NCBI GenBank assembly: GCA_017614395.1
Contig: JAGABX010000091.1
Coordinates: 1-64,000, forward strand
Origin: Eubacterium sp.
GTDB lineage: Bacteria > Bacillota > Clostridia > Lachnospirales > Lachnospiraceae
Length of the DNA: 64,000 bases
Direction: 5' to 3'
A model generated the notes under the pieces. It worked only from the letters and a program-made list of their open reading frames with translations, did not search any database and was not told where the DNA came from. This document shows positions 1-8,431 of the stretch, one piece after another. The translations under genes and the position numbers were made by a program. The first letter of the stretch is position 1, and each line of letters starts with the position of its first letter.

Positions 1-2
1 AC

Positions 3-1553
3 GATAATTATTGTTTTAAACCGGGATTCAAGTCTATTGCCGTAGCCATCCCACCTATGGAGATTCATCCAAAATCTATTCAAGCTCTTTTTTACAGGGC
101 ATTTGTTGATGGGAAGGAAAACCCGAATCGTCGCCCTTCTGCGCAGGAATGGTATCGTGAATTGGAAAAATATGAGAAGGAACTTGTGAATTGTAAAAAG
201 CATAGTACCCACATGTACAGGAAGGGTTTGAAGTCTTGTCCGTGGTGTGATGCAAACAATCGTTACAGAGAGAACCTGAATCCGTCATTGATTCAGAAAA
301 GATTTGACAAACCGGTAACGAAATATAGTGCTACGAACGCGATACCTGCAACCAAAATGAATCAGGCGGCGATGGCAACTCAGATAACTCAAGCGGCGCC
401 ATACCGACAAACGCAGAATCAAGGGAATACCTATACCGGTCAGTTTATTCCGAATACAAATGTACAATCGCAACAGATGAATCACGGGATTCAAACAGGG
501 AGCGGTTATATCAGGAAAAGGACTAAAGAAAAAGCGGCACCGTGGATAGATGCTATCGGATGGATTATCTTTGCTGCGAGCGTTATATATGTGGCATATC
601 CGTTTTTTGAGGGAGGATCATTTCATATTGACAACGCAGGTATTTATTGGTATGATGTTTTTTGGACCGGTTCTATCGTTATCGGTTCAACGTTTGTATT
701 GGCACTATGCACAGCGTTCAATCGGAATAAATTCGGTGATTTGGCCAAAGTATTTGGCGGTGTTTTTGGTCTGGCGTATTCCATCATATCCGGTGTGATA
801 GCCACTAAAACATCACCCGCGGAAAAAACTATAGATTGTGTCACGGCGTTTCTGACTCCATTTCTCATATTGTCGGTTCTGACGGGATTGGCATTGTTTT
901 TTGGCGTAATAATCGGGAAGAAGATTGGAATAAACGCTCAGAATGGATATATATCTTCTTTTAAAAAGGGTTTTCCGTTAGCAGAGGTTATTTTAACGAT
1001 TGCTCTCATAGTGATGACCGGTGTATCTGCCTCTCTTTTTATCGGAGGCAATCAATTTGTGAATATCGAAAATGTGAACAAATATTACGAAACCAACAAT
1101 TTGCTGATAATATTGGCAGGCGTCGGATTAATCTTGTTTCCGTTTGTTACGCAAATGATAGACCTCAGGGGTAATTCGGCACTTGGGTGGTATGGGGCGT
1201 TTACAACTTGTACTATAACATGGATAACTCTATTGCTCCCAAGGTTTGGGGCTATGGGATTTCTCTTTATGGGATTTGCACTTTTGGTCGGAGTTATTTA
1301 CTATTCATTCCTTATGGGAGAGATATTTGAACCGTTAATGGTTTCGTACATTGCTACCGTTATTACAGGTGCAATTGTTGATTTTATGACGATTCCGCGC
1401 TATGGAGATGCATTTAAACTGGCAAAATACTTTGACAAAATGGAAAAAGTTCCGGATGTGCTGAAATACATAGCGGTTGCCCCGGCTGTTATTAGTATTA
1501 TTGTTGCGATAGGATTCAGTATAGGGGATGCAGTTAAAAAGGCAAAGGCCTAA
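3..1553 (+). CDS. Membrane-anchored Ser/Thr kinase-like protein, C-terminal part (5' truncated by window edge)
   Basis: The reading frame is open to the first base of the window, so the true start lies upstream. The first ~60 visible residues resemble the end of a YegI-like Hanks-type kinase domain: an ALFYRAF helix, a RRPSAQEW motif, then Cys-x5-His and CPWC pairs that look like a small zinc ribbon. A polar Gln/Asn/Thr-rich linker (about residues 100-170) follows, then roughly nine hydrophobic membrane segments to the C-terminus. The catalytic lobe is outside the window, so kinase activity is inferred from the tail alone. It ends 16 nt before a CARF-HEPN gene and is probably co-transcribed with it. 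The DNA is more A/T-rich than the ribosomal operon downstream. Confidence 0.6.
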   Translation, partial: DNYCFKPGFKSIAVAIPPMEIHPKSIQALFYRAFVDGKENPNRRPSAQEWYRELEKYEKELVNCKKHSTHMYRKGLKSCPWCDANNRYRENLNPSLIQKRFDKPVTKYSATNAIPATKMNQAAMATQITQAAPYRQTQNQGNTYTGQFIPNTNVQSQQMNHGIQTGSGYIRKRTKEKAAPWIDAIGWIIFAASVIYVAYPFFEGGSFHIDNAGIYWYDVFWTGSIVIGSTFVLALCTAFNRNKFGDLAKVFGGVFGLAYSIISGVIATKTSPAEKTIDCVTAFLTPFLILSVLTGLALFFGVIIGKKIGINAQNGYISSFKKGFPLAEVILTIALIVMTGVSASLFIGGNQFVNIENVNKYYETNNLLIILAGVGLILFPFVTQMIDLRGNSALGWYGAFTTCTITWITLLLPRFGAMGFLFMGFALLVGVIYYSFLMGEIFEPLMVSYIATVITGAIVDFMTIPRYGDAFKLAKYFDKMEKVPDVLKYIAVAPAVISIIVAIGFSIGDAVKKAKA

Positions 1554-1569
1554 GAATTGGAGAAGAAAT

Positions 1570-2862
1570 ATGAAGACAATACACTTTATTTCAGTGCTTG
1601 GAGCCGGAAACTACATTCCGACACTATATGGTAATAGTAAGAGTGAAGAAGAATATGTGCAGATTGCAATTGCAAAAAAACTGATTGCAAGTAAAAAGGC
1701 AGATGAGAATCTAAGAGTCACTGTTTTCTGTACCGAGGTTTCAAAAGAAAAGCATTGGAATAACAAGTTGGAAATCCAGTTTAATGATTTGCTGGGAGAA
1801 ATCGGGAATGTAGAATGTGTGGATATTCCATTTGATAAAAACACAAAACGAGAGTTGATGCAAGTATTCAGTATAATTGCTGATTCGATGGATGAGAATG
1901 AAGAAATCGTGTTTGATGTTACACATGCATTTAGAAGTATTCCAATGATTGCACTGTCAGCCCTTGTTTTTGCCAGGACAATTAAAAATGTTAAAGTGAA
2001 AAGAATATTCTATGGTGCGTTTGAAGCCAAGGATGATGAGGGGAGAGCGCCTCTTATCGACTTAAAAGCGTTTTTGGATATAATTGATTGGTCACAGGCT
2101 GCTTCATCATTCGTTAAGTATGGTAGTTCGGATGAAATACATGATATTACTCAAAAAAGTCAAAACGAGTACATGAGAAATATGGGAGACTGTTTGTATG
2201 GGTTCACTCATGGTTTGGAAACATCCAGAGGCAGGTATCGAAGAAATGCAGGCCAGGATAATGAAAACTCAAGCTATTATTATTCTGCAAAAGAATTTCT
2301 TGAAGAGAAAAATGAATATTTAAACAATCCCAGACACGGCGATGAGTCATTGGAAAAACCATGGGTATCGCTACTTGATATTATTGCCGACAAAATGGAG
2401 GAGTTCAATACAAGTGGATATGATCCTGTAAAGCAGGGATTGGCTGCTGTCAAATGGGCTATTGCAAATAAACGAACTCAACAGGGATATACTGCGCTTG
2501 AGGAAACTGTCAAAACGTTTTTGTGTAAAAAATATGAATTGGATGTAGCTGAAAGATCTCAAAGAGAAGCAACTAAAATAGTGTGTTTCTGTAAGTCGGA
2601 AGATATAACCGTACAACAATTTAAAAATAGAATAGCAAGAGAAAGTATAGTCGGTGCTGATTCTTCAAAAAAGCTTTTGAATTTGTTTAATGACCTTCCC
2701 AAAGAGTTTGCAGAAACATATTGTTCAATTGTGAAAAAAAGAAATAGTCTGAATCATTTCGGTTATTCAGATAGGGAACACTATTATAAATGGATGGAGC
2801 TGGATATTTCTCTGGAAAATTTGTATGAGGAGATCCAAAATCATATATATTCATGGAAATAA
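1570..2862 (+). CDS. CARF-HEPN ribonuclease, Csx1/TM1812-like CRISPR ancillary protein
   Basis: 430 residues. The N-terminus (KTIHFISVLGAGNY) and the DVTHAFRSIP block at residues 116-125 are signatures of the TM1812/Csx2-type CARF fold, which senses cyclic oligoadenylate made by type III CRISPR Cas10. Near the C-terminus R391-NSLN-H396 fits the HEPN Rx4-6H ribonuclease motif. I infer a CARF sensor controlling a HEPN RNase that degrades RNA when activated. The start at 1570 follows a GGAGAAG ribosome binding site; an in-frame ATG at 1528 overlaps the upstream gene and lacks one. No cas10 or other cas gene is visible, so this is a standalone copy or the edge of a locus to the left. Two CRISPR-like degenerate repeats follow immediately. 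Confidence 0.8.
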   Translation: MKTIHFISVLGAGNYIPTLYGNSKSEEEYVQIAIAKKLIASKKADENLRVTVFCTEVSKEKHWNNKLEIQFNDLLGEIGNVECVDIPFDKNTKRELMQVFSIIADSMDENEEIVFDVTHAFRSIPMIALSALVFARTIKNVKVKRIFYGAFEAKDDEGRAPLIDLKAFLDIIDWSQAASSFVKYGSSDEIHDITQKSQNEYMRNMGDCLYGFTHGLETSRGRYRRNAGQDNENSSYYYSAKEFLEEKNEYLNNPRHGDESLEKPWVSLLDIIADKMEEFNTSGYDPVKQGLAAVKWAIANKRTQQGYTALEETVKTFLCKKYELDVAERSQREATKIVCFCKSEDITVQQFKNRIARESIVGADSSKKLLNLFNDLPKEFAETYCSIVKKRNSLNHFGYSDREHYYKWMELDISLENLYEEIQNHIYSWK

Positions 2863-2884
2863 ATGGTAAGCGAGATGCTGCTGT

Positions 2885-2995
2885 AGAAATGGATGAGGCC
2901 CGACTGAGGGCATTGACACATCAGAAATTAATGTTTATTTAGGTGCGGTTTAGAAAACAGAAATTGGGGAAGCCTGATCAAGGGCATTAATTCAT
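2885..2995 (+). repeat. Two degenerate 37-nt direct repeats separated by 37 nt; possible CRISPR relic
   Basis: Positions 2885-2921 and 2959-2995 align without gaps over 37 nt with 26 identities. The interval between them is also 37 nt, which gives CRISPR-like periodicity. Each copy has a short internal dyad (GCCC...GGGC in the first, GCCT...GGGC in the second, with a G-U pair replacing one G-C). The first copy ends GCATTGACAC, close to the ATTGAAAC end of many type I/III repeats. There are only two units and they are diverged, so this would be a dead remnant. The neighbouring CARF-HEPN gene raises the prior, but coincidence is not excluded. Confidence 0.4.
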
Positions 2996-3017
2996 AACAA
3001 GTAGGAGATGCAAAAAA

Positions 3018-3404
3018 ATGCTGAGACTGGTCAACGAGGACACCCGATTGGGAGTTGGTTCATACAACTATAGCTCAAATACGATTTACAGCCTTGATGC
3101 TGCTATTGCGTGGCTGTGCAGGGCACGGGACGTCAGCGGTTATGAGGTGGGATACATCCGTCTTGAGGATATCGACGGAAACGAAAACGACACCACGTCC
3201 AGAATGTCCGCTGATTCCACTCCGGAAGAGATACTGAATGGGATAGAGGGCAAGGAAATCGGCAGAGTAGCGCTTGTGGGAGCGTTCATGGGCGCTGTTT
3301 GCCGTGTGTCGGTTTACTTGAAGGGATATACGATCAACCTGTTTTTGGACACGCTGGATCCTTTTGTCCGCGATCAGATAGTCGCCGGACTACAGAATAT
3401 ATAG
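3018..3404 (+). CDS. Hypothetical protein, 128 residues
   Basis: A real gene by its AGGAG site (3003-3007) 10 nt before the ATG, its codon usage and its length. I do not recognise the family. The protein is soluble, mixed alpha/beta in appearance and moderately acidic, with no signal peptide, membrane segment or metal-binding cysteine cluster (only two isolated Cys). A repeated Asp-rich stretch lies near residues 50-60. It sits between the CARF-HEPN gene with its repeat relic and the S10 operon promoter, on the same strand as both. It could belong to the accessory unit on its left or be an isolated gene. No function is proposed. Confidence 0.6.
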   Translation: MLRLVNEDTRLGVGSYNYSSNTIYSLDAAIAWLCRARDVSGYEVGYIRLEDIDGNENDTTSRMSADSTPEEILNGIEGKEIGRVALVGAFMGAVCRVSVYLKGYTINLFLDTLDPFVRDQIVAGLQNI

Positions 3405-3527
3405 GGTGACCGGCACGGAAAACGGAAAACAAGCATTATAAAACACAGTTTATATATGAAACTTCTCGGCAAATACAGGGAAATTTCACGAAAACTTAAA
3501 AAAATTCAAAAAATTTTAAAAAAGTGC

Positions 3528-3556
3528 TTGCATTCTGCCTGAACCTGTGTTATGAT
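3528..3556 (+). promoter_or_regulatory. SigA-type promoter of the S10 operon
   Basis: TTGCAT (3528-3533), a 17-nt spacer and TATGAT (3551-3556). An A-tract-rich UP-like region (about 3490-3526) precedes it, as expected for a strong ribosomal-protein promoter. Transcription would start near 3563, leaving a leader of about 360 nt before rpsJ. Confidence 0.8.
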
Positions 3557-3562
3557 AGCACT

Positions 3563-3922
3563 TGCTGTGGCATGATAGCGTAGATCCGGGAGGTTGCCGT
3601 CGAGGCAGACCGGTGTCACCTGTGAGACACATGGTAAACCGTTTGAGATGGGTTTTTCCGGGGAGCGAATGTCAGGAGGTCGGGACTCACGATCAGCAAT
3701 CAGGGGTCAATCGACCGAAAACCGGACGACAAGTCACTGTATGCATGGCTTCCGCCAATGAGGCGGATAAACGTGTGCAAGTCCACCGCGGCGCCCGATC
3801 GGGAGTGAGGGATAACTGCGGTCTAAATTTTTGAAACAAAAATGGACACACACGGATGAGTGTACAGTCACCGCTTGTCGTACTACATCATTTTATAGTA
3901 CGAAAAGGAGGCGACTTTTTTT
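3563..3922 (+). promoter_or_regulatory. Long structured 5' leader of the S10 operon
   Basis: About 360 nt of G/C-rich, non-coding-looking sequence between promoter and rpsJ. Visible hairpins include GTGTC...GACAC near 3615-3632, TCCGCC (3751-3756) with GGCGGA (3762-3767), the palindrome CCCGATCGGG near 3797-3806, and TCGTACTA (3878-3885) with TAGTACGA (3896-3903). The last one ends two bases before the rpsJ Shine-Dalgarno AAGGAGG (3905-3911), so it could control its access. S10 operons in other bacteria are autoregulated by L4 through leader structures. Whether this one is cannot be told from a single sequence. A 90-codon open frame inside it has no ribosome binding site and is rejected. Confidence 0.65.
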
Positions 3923-4237
3923 ATGGCAAGTAAAAAAAGCACAAAAATCAGAGTAGTTTTGAAAGCGTATGATCACGGACTTGTTGACACGGCAGCTGCT
4001 AAGGTGGTAGATGTTGCCGTCAAGTCCGGAGCAAAGGTTTCCGGGCCGGTGCCTTTGCCGACAAAACGCGAGGTTATCACGATCCTTCGCGCAGTTCACA
4101 AGTATAAGGACAGCCGTGAGCAGTTCGAACAGAGAACTCATAAACGCCTGATCGACATAATCGGTCCGACACAGAAAACAGTTGATGCATTGACAAATCT
4201 TGAGTTACCTGCAGGTGTTTTGGTCAATGTGAAATAA
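3923..4237 (+). CDS. rpsJ: Ribosomal protein S10 (uS10)
   Basis: 104 residues, normal length for S10, with the family's long loop region (GPVPLPTKR) and the conserved [14 protein letters not shown] stretch. It binds 16S rRNA in the 30S head and also acts as NusE in antitermination complexes. It is the first gene of the S10-spc-alpha cluster, read from the promoter at 3528 through a structured leader. An AAGGAGG site lies 11 nt before the ATG. Unusually, nearly 200 nt separate it from rplC, whereas the following genes are packed tightly. Confidence 0.98.
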   Translation: MASKKSTKIRVVLKAYDHGLVDTAAAKVVDVAVKSGAKVSGPVPLPTKREVITILRAVHKYKDSREQFEQRTHKRLIDIIGPTQKTVDALTNLELPAGVLVNVK

Positions 4238-4434
4238 GTCGGACAGAATATCGTGTTATAACATCACGAAACGCAATAGGAAATTGGCCATAGTGAGTCG
4301 GATGCTTTTTCAAATAATAACGACGCACATGAATAGCGCCCCGATGAACGGCATCAGAAGTGCCTGTTCCGCCCGGGGAAATCATGGTCAGATGAAATTG
4401 TTTCCTAATATATAACATTCAGGAGGAAAGAATA
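4238..4434 (+). promoter_or_regulatory. Structured intergenic region between rpsJ and rplC
   Basis: This 197-nt gap holds no credible gene. It contains a compound hairpin at 4339-4378: CCCCG (4339-4343) pairs with CGGGG (4374-4378), and inside it AACGGCA pairs with TGCC-t-GTT around a TCAGAAG loop with one bulged T. A second, smaller hairpin (CGTG...CACG) lies near 4251-4268. There is no U-run after the long hairpin, so a simple terminator is unlikely. An mRNA structure for ribosomal-protein autoregulation or processing is my inference. A CAGGAGG site precedes rplC. Confidence 0.5.
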
Positions 4435-5064
4435 ATGAAAAAGGCTATCGTAGCAACCAAGATTGGTATGACACAGGTTTATGATGAGAATGGTGTGATG
4501 ACACCGGTAACGGTATTGAAGGCCGGTCCGGTATATGTTACCCAGATCAAGAACGAGGAAAATGACGGATACGAGGCAGTTCAGGTGGCTTACGGCGATA
4601 TCCGTGAGAAACTCGTGAACAAACCCGTCAAGGGTCATCTCGCAAAGGCTGGTGTAGAGAATAAACGTTTTCTGACCGAGTTTAAACTGGAGAATGCTTC
4701 AGAGTACACACTCGGACAGGAGATCAAAGCAGACATATTTGAAGCAGGCGACATCGTGGATGTTTCTGCAAAGACCAAGGGTAAAGGTTTTCAGGGCGCG
4801 ATCAAGCGTCACGGTCAGTCCAGAGGTCCGATGGGACATGGTTCAAAATTCCATCGTCATGCCGGATCAAACGGCTCGGCCAGTGATCCCAGCAAGGTAT
4901 TCAAAGGCAAGAAGATGCCGGGACAGATGGGTGCGGTCAATGTGACTATCCAGAATCTCCAGATCGTTCGTGTGGACGCAGAGGAGAACCTGTTGCTGGT
5001 AAAGGGTGCCGTTCCGGGACCGAAAAAATCAACGGTCATTGTCAGAGAAGCCGTAAAGGCATAA
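4435..5064 (+). CDS. rplC: Ribosomal protein L3 (uL3)
   Basis: 209 residues, standard bacterial L3 length. It starts [19 protein letters not shown] and contains the conserved [16 protein letters not shown] loop that reaches toward the peptidyl transferase centre, followed by GKKMPGQMG. It is one of the first proteins assembled onto 23S rRNA. Gene order rplC-rplD-rplW-rplB is canonical. An AGGAGG site lies just before the ATG. It follows an unusually long structured gap after rpsJ. Confidence 0.98.
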   Translation: MKKAIVATKIGMTQVYDENGVMTPVTVLKAGPVYVTQIKNEENDGYEAVQVAYGDIREKLVNKPVKGHLAKAGVENKRFLTEFKLENASEYTLGQEIKADIFEAGDIVDVSAKTKGKGFQGAIKRHGQSRGPMGHGSKFHRHAGSNGSASDPSKVFKGKKMPGQMGAVNVTIQNLQIVRVDAEENLLLVKGAVPGPKKSTVIVREAVKA

Positions 5065-5082
5065 TGAAAGGAGGACAAACAG

Positions 5083-5766
5083 ATGGCAAGCGTATCTGTT
5101 TACAATATGGACGGCAAGGAAGTCGAGAAGATTGATTTAGGCGATTCCGTGTTTGCCGCTCCGATCAATGAGCATTTGTTACACAAGGCTGTTACACTGC
5201 AGCTCGCCAATAAACGCCAGGGCACGCAGAAAGCAAAGACCCGTTCCGAGGTCAGAGGCGGCGGACGCAAGCCGTGGAGACAGAAAGGCACAGGTCATGC
5301 GAGACAGGGTTCCATCCGTGCTCCGCAGTGGACCGGCGGTGGTGTGGTTTTTGCACCGACACCGAGAGATTATGGCACCAAGATGAATCACAAGGAAAAA
5401 GTAGCGGCACTGAAATCCGCGCTTTCTGCCAAGGTCAAGGACGAGAGACTTTTTGTTATCGATGAGATGAGTTTTGATGAGCCGAAAACAGCAAAAATGA
5501 ATGAGGTTCTTTCCAAACTCGGCGCAAACAAAGCGTTCATCGTTCTCGGCGGCAATACGGAGACACCGAGCGATGCTCAGAAAAATGCGGCGCTTTCGGC
5601 CAGAAATATCCAGGGCGTGCGCAGCACATACTTTTTACGCAGTGAAGACAAAGACACGGGCAAGGCTACCGTAACCAGCGGATTGAATGTATATGACATC
5701 CTCAAATACGATGCACTCGTGATCGAGAAAAATGCAATAAAAGCAATCGAGGAGGTGTATGCGTAA
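5083..5766 (+). CDS. rplD: Ribosomal protein L4 (uL4), with an extra loop near the C-terminus
   Basis: 227 residues, longer than the usual ~205-207. The conserved RSEVRGGGRKPWRQKGTG extension that lines the exit tunnel is present at about residues 54-71. The expected C-terminal strand (NIQGV...GLNVYDILKYD) is interrupted by a hydrophilic stretch, STYFLRSEDKDTGKATVTS, where most L4 proteins have only a few residues. L4 is the classical autoregulator of S10 operons in gamma-proteobacteria; whether it acts on the leader here is unknown. Its stop overlaps the start of rplW by one base, implying translational coupling. Confidence 0.97.
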   Translation: MASVSVYNMDGKEVEKIDLGDSVFAAPINEHLLHKAVTLQLANKRQGTQKAKTRSEVRGGGRKPWRQKGTGHARQGSIRAPQWTGGGVVFAPTPRDYGTKMNHKEKVAALKSALSAKVKDERLFVIDEMSFDEPKTAKMNEVLSKLGANKAFIVLGGNTETPSDAQKNAALSARNIQGVRSTYFLRSEDKDTGKATVTSGLNVYDILKYDALVIEKNAIKAIEEVYA

Positions 5767-6065
5767 TGGCTGATATCAAGTATTATGATGTGATCCTGAA
5801 ACCCGTCATCACCGAGAGTTCGATGTCCGGCATGGATTATAAAAAATATACTTTCTATGTACATACCGAGGCAACCAAGCCGATGATCAAGGATGCAATC
5901 GAGAAACTGTTTCCTGGAACTGAGGTAGCCAAGGTTAACACAATGAATGTTTCAGGCAAAACAAAACGCCGCGGTCGCACACAGGGGCTGACAGCCAAGA
6001 AGAAAAAGGCTGTTGTATGGCTGACTGAGGAGAGTGCGGACATAGAAATTTTTGAAGGATTATAA
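5766..6065 (+). CDS. rplW: Ribosomal protein L23 (uL23)
   Basis: 99 residues, typical length. It starts ADIKYYDVILKPVITE and has the central KRRGRTQG loop of L23. The protein sits at the mouth of the peptide exit tunnel and is the docking site for trigger factor, SRP and SecYEG. Its ATG overlaps the rplD stop (TAATG), so the two are probably translated in a coupled way. Confidence 0.98.
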   Translation: MADIKYYDVILKPVITESSMSGMDYKKYTFYVHTEATKPMIKDAIEKLFPGTEVAKVNTMNVSGKTKRRGRTQGLTAKKKKAVVWLTEESADIEIFEGL

Positions 6066-6089
6066 TCGAGAAAGGAAAGGTGAATATAA

Positions 6090-6935
6090 ATGGGAATCAA
6101 AAGTTATAACCCATATACCCCTTCGAGACGAAACATGACCGGTTCTGATTTCGCAGAGATCACAACCGATACGCCGGAGAAATCTCTGCTGGCTCCTTTG
6201 AAAAAGCATGCGGGCCGAAACGCGCAGGGAAAAATCACGGTACGTCACCGTGGCGGCGGTAATCGAAGGAAATACAGAATAATTGATTTCAAGAGAAATA
6301 AAGACGGTATCCCCGCAACAGTAAAATCAATCGAGTACGATCCGAACCGTACGGCAAACATTGCTCTGCTGACATATGCTGACGGCGAGAAACGTTACAT
6401 CATCGCTCCGGCAGGACTCAAGGTCGGCGATGTGGTGATGAACGGTGAGACTGCCGAGATCCGCGTAGGCAACTGCCTCGAGATGAAGGATATGCCGGTC
6501 GGTACTCAGGTACACAATATCGAGATGTATCCGGGACACGGCGGTCAGCTGGTTCGTGCGGCAGGTACCAGCGCACAGCTGATGGCAAAGGAAGGCAAAT
6601 ATGCTATCCTGCGTATGCCGTCCGGTGAGATGAGAATGGTCCCGATAAATTGTCGCGCAACGATCGGTGTGATCGGCAACGGTGAGCATAACCTCATCAA
6701 TATCGGTAAGGCAGGAAGAAAACGTCACATGGGTATCCGCCCGACAGTCCGCGGTTCCGTTATGAACCCGAACGACCATCCGCACGGTGGTGGCGAGGGC
6801 AAGGCTCCGGTAGGACGTCCGGGACCATGCACACCTTGGGGCAAACCGGCGCTCGGTTACAAGACGCGCAAAAAGAACAAGCAGTCTAACAAGATGATCA
6901 TCCGTCGTCGCGACGGCAAGGCACTTGCAAAGTAA
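6090..6935 (+). CDS. rplB: Ribosomal protein L2 (uL2)
   Basis: 281 residues, close to the family norm of ~276. It shows the [20 protein letters not shown]-binding stretch and the C-terminal [18 protein letters not shown] segment containing the histidine region needed for peptidyl transferase activity. It bridges the subunits in 23S rRNA domain IV. An AAGGAAAGG-type site precedes the ATG. It is followed 12 nt later by rpsS. Confidence 0.98.
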   Translation: MGIKSYNPYTPSRRNMTGSDFAEITTDTPEKSLLAPLKKHAGRNAQGKITVRHRGGGNRRKYRIIDFKRNKDGIPATVKSIEYDPNRTANIALLTYADGEKRYIIAPAGLKVGDVVMNGETAEIRVGNCLEMKDMPVGTQVHNIEMYPGHGGQLVRAAGTSAQLMAKEGKYAILRMPSGEMRMVPINCRATIGVIGNGEHNLINIGKAGRKRHMGIRPTVRGSVMNPNDHPHGGGEGKAPVGRPGPCTPWGKPALGYKTRKKNKQSNKMIIRRRDGKALAK

Positions 6936-6947
6936 GGAGGATATCGT

Positions 6948-7220
6948 ATGTCACGTTCGTTGAAGAAAGGACCTTTCGCCGACAGTCATTTATTGAAAAA
7001 GATTGACGCGATGAATGAGTCCGGAGATAAATCTGTGATCAAAACCTGGTCACGTCGTTCTACAATTTTCCCGGCATGGGTTGGACACACCATCGCCGTG
7101 CATGACGGAAGAAAACATGTTCCGGTATACATTACCGAGGATATGGTTGGTCACAAACTGGGCGAGTTCGTAGCAACCCGTACATACCGCGGCCATGGCA
7201 AGGACGAGAAAAAGAGATAA
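6948..7220 (+). CDS. rpsS: Ribosomal protein S19 (uS19)
   Basis: 90 residues. [15 protein letters not shown] at the start and [20 protein letters not shown] in the middle are hallmark S19 sequences. It partners S13 in the 30S head and contacts the A-site finger. A strong AAGGAGG lies upstream of the ATG, and the spacing to rplB is short. Confidence 0.98.
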   Translation: MSRSLKKGPFADSHLLKKIDAMNESGDKSVIKTWSRRSTIFPAWVGHTIAVHDGRKHVPVYITEDMVGHKLGEFVATRTYRGHGKDEKKR

Positions 7221-7251
7221 TCGAATTGTTTTCTGAAAGGAGGTCTCTAAA

Positions 7252-7641
7252 GTGGCTAAGGGACATAGAACACAGATAAAGAAAGACAGAAATCAGGAGC
7301 AGAGAGAGACAAGACCGTTTGCAAAGCTCCGTTTCGCCCGTATGTCAGCGCAGAAAGCTGAATATGTGCTGGCTGCCATACGCGGCAAGGATGTTCAGAC
7401 CGCACAGGCCATACTCGCCTACAATCCGCGGTACGCATCTACTGTTATCGGCAAACTGCTGAAATCGGCGATCGCCAATGCCGAGAACAATAACAATCTG
7501 GATCCGGACACACTCTATGTTGATGAGTGCTATGCGGGCAAGGCAACAACAATGAAGCGCATCCGCCCGAGAGCGCGAGGCATGGCATACCGGATTGAGA
7601 AGAGAACATGTCATATTACCATAATTTTGAACGAGAGATAG
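7252..7641 (+). CDS. rplV: Ribosomal protein L22 (uL22)
   Basis: 129 residues, starting at GTG 7252 behind AAAGGAGG. The core matches L22: [32 protein letters not shown] and the tunnel beta-hairpin [14 protein letters not shown] short basic N-terminal extension (residues 1-25) is present, as in other Clostridia. The hairpin tip forms the tunnel constriction with L4 and is where some macrolide-resistance mutations fall. Confidence 0.97.
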   Translation: MAKGHRTQIKKDRNQEQRETRPFAKLRFARMSAQKAEYVLAAIRGKDVQTAQAILAYNPRYASTVIGKLLKSAIANAENNNNLDPDTLYVDECYAGKATTMKRIRPRARGMAYRIEKRTCHITIILNER

Positions 7642-7654
7642 AAAGGAGATCAAG

Positions 7655-8431
7655 ATGGGACAGAAAGTAAATCCTCACGGCTTACGCGTCGGCATCATCA
7701 AGGGATGGGATTCCAAATGGTATGCTGAAGGAAAGGATTTCTCTGACAACCTTGTCGAGGACTACAAAATTCGTGAGTTTTTGAAAAAGCGTTTGTACAA
7801 TGCCGGGATCTCCAAAATAGAGATCGAAAGAACCAGTCAGGTAGATCACCCGAAGAATAATGTCAAGAATGAGACTAAAAAAAATGAGAATGGTGATACT
7901 GGAAAGAAAGAAGATGAAGCAATTAAGAATGTAAAAGTTGTCAGAGTTCGGGTATATACTGCCAAGCCCGGTGTGGTAATCGGAAAAGCCGGTGCTGAAA
8001 TTGAGAAATTAAAGGCTGAACTCAGCAAGTATTCATCTTCCGGAAAGGTCCTGATAGACATCAAAGAGATCAAAAAACCGGATTGTGATGCACAGCTCGT
8101 GGCTGAGAATATTGCTGAGCAGTTAGAGCGTCGTATCTCCTTCAGACGTGCCATGAAATCCTGCATGGGACGCGCGATGAAGGCAGGAGCAAAGGGAATC
8201 AAAACTGCGGTTTCCGGACGTTTGGGCGGTGCTGATATGGCTCGTACCGAGTTCTACAGTGAGGGAAATATTCCGCTTCAGACACTGCGCGCAGATATTG
8301 ATTACGGATTTGCCGAGGCAGATACCACCTATGGCAAGATCGGCGTGAAAACATGGATCTACCATGGTGAGATACTTCCGACCAAGGACAGGAAAAAGAA
8401 GGAAAAAGAGAAGGAAGGGAGTGATAAATAA
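7655..8431 (+). CDS. rpsC: Ribosomal protein S3 (uS3) with a ~34-residue low-complexity insertion
   Basis: 258 residues against ~218-220 usually. The N-terminal block ([13 protein letters not shown]), the KH-domain motif [13 protein letters not shown] and the C-terminal [17 protein letters not shown] are all normal. Between ISKIEIERT (ends at 60) and [11 protein letters not shown] (from about 96) lies a Lys/Asn/Glu/Asp-rich, strongly A-rich segment encoded at about 7835-7939. Most S3 proteins have only two or three residues at this point. The reading frame stays open and the surrounding fold is preserved, so I read it as a tolerated surface loop. The TAA stop overlaps the rplP ATG by one base. 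Confidence 0.97.
   Translation: MGQKVNPHGLRVGIIKGWDSKWYAEGKDFSDNLVEDYKIREFLKKRLYNAGISKIEIERTSQVDHPKNNVKNETKKNENGDTGKKEDEAIKNVKVVRVRVYTAKPGVVIGKAGAEIEKLKAELSKYSSSGKVLIDIKEIKKPDCDAQLVAENIAEQLERRISFRRAMKSCMGRAMKAGAKGIKTAVSGRLGGADMARTEFYSEGNIPLQTLRADIDYGFAEADTTYGKIGVKTWIYHGEILPTKDRKKKEKEKEGSDK

Noticed and set aside
2885..2995. Functional CRISPR array
   Set aside because: Only two diverged repeats and no cas genes in the window. It is reported as a possible relic only.
3562..3834. 90-codon open frame in the S10 leader
   Set aside because: No ribosome binding site, no recognisable protein, Arg/Gly-rich composition explained by G/C-rich RNA hairpins, and it lies between a strong promoter and rpsJ.
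6327..6785. 152-codon minus-strand frame
   Set aside because: Antisense to rplB and produced by its codon bias.
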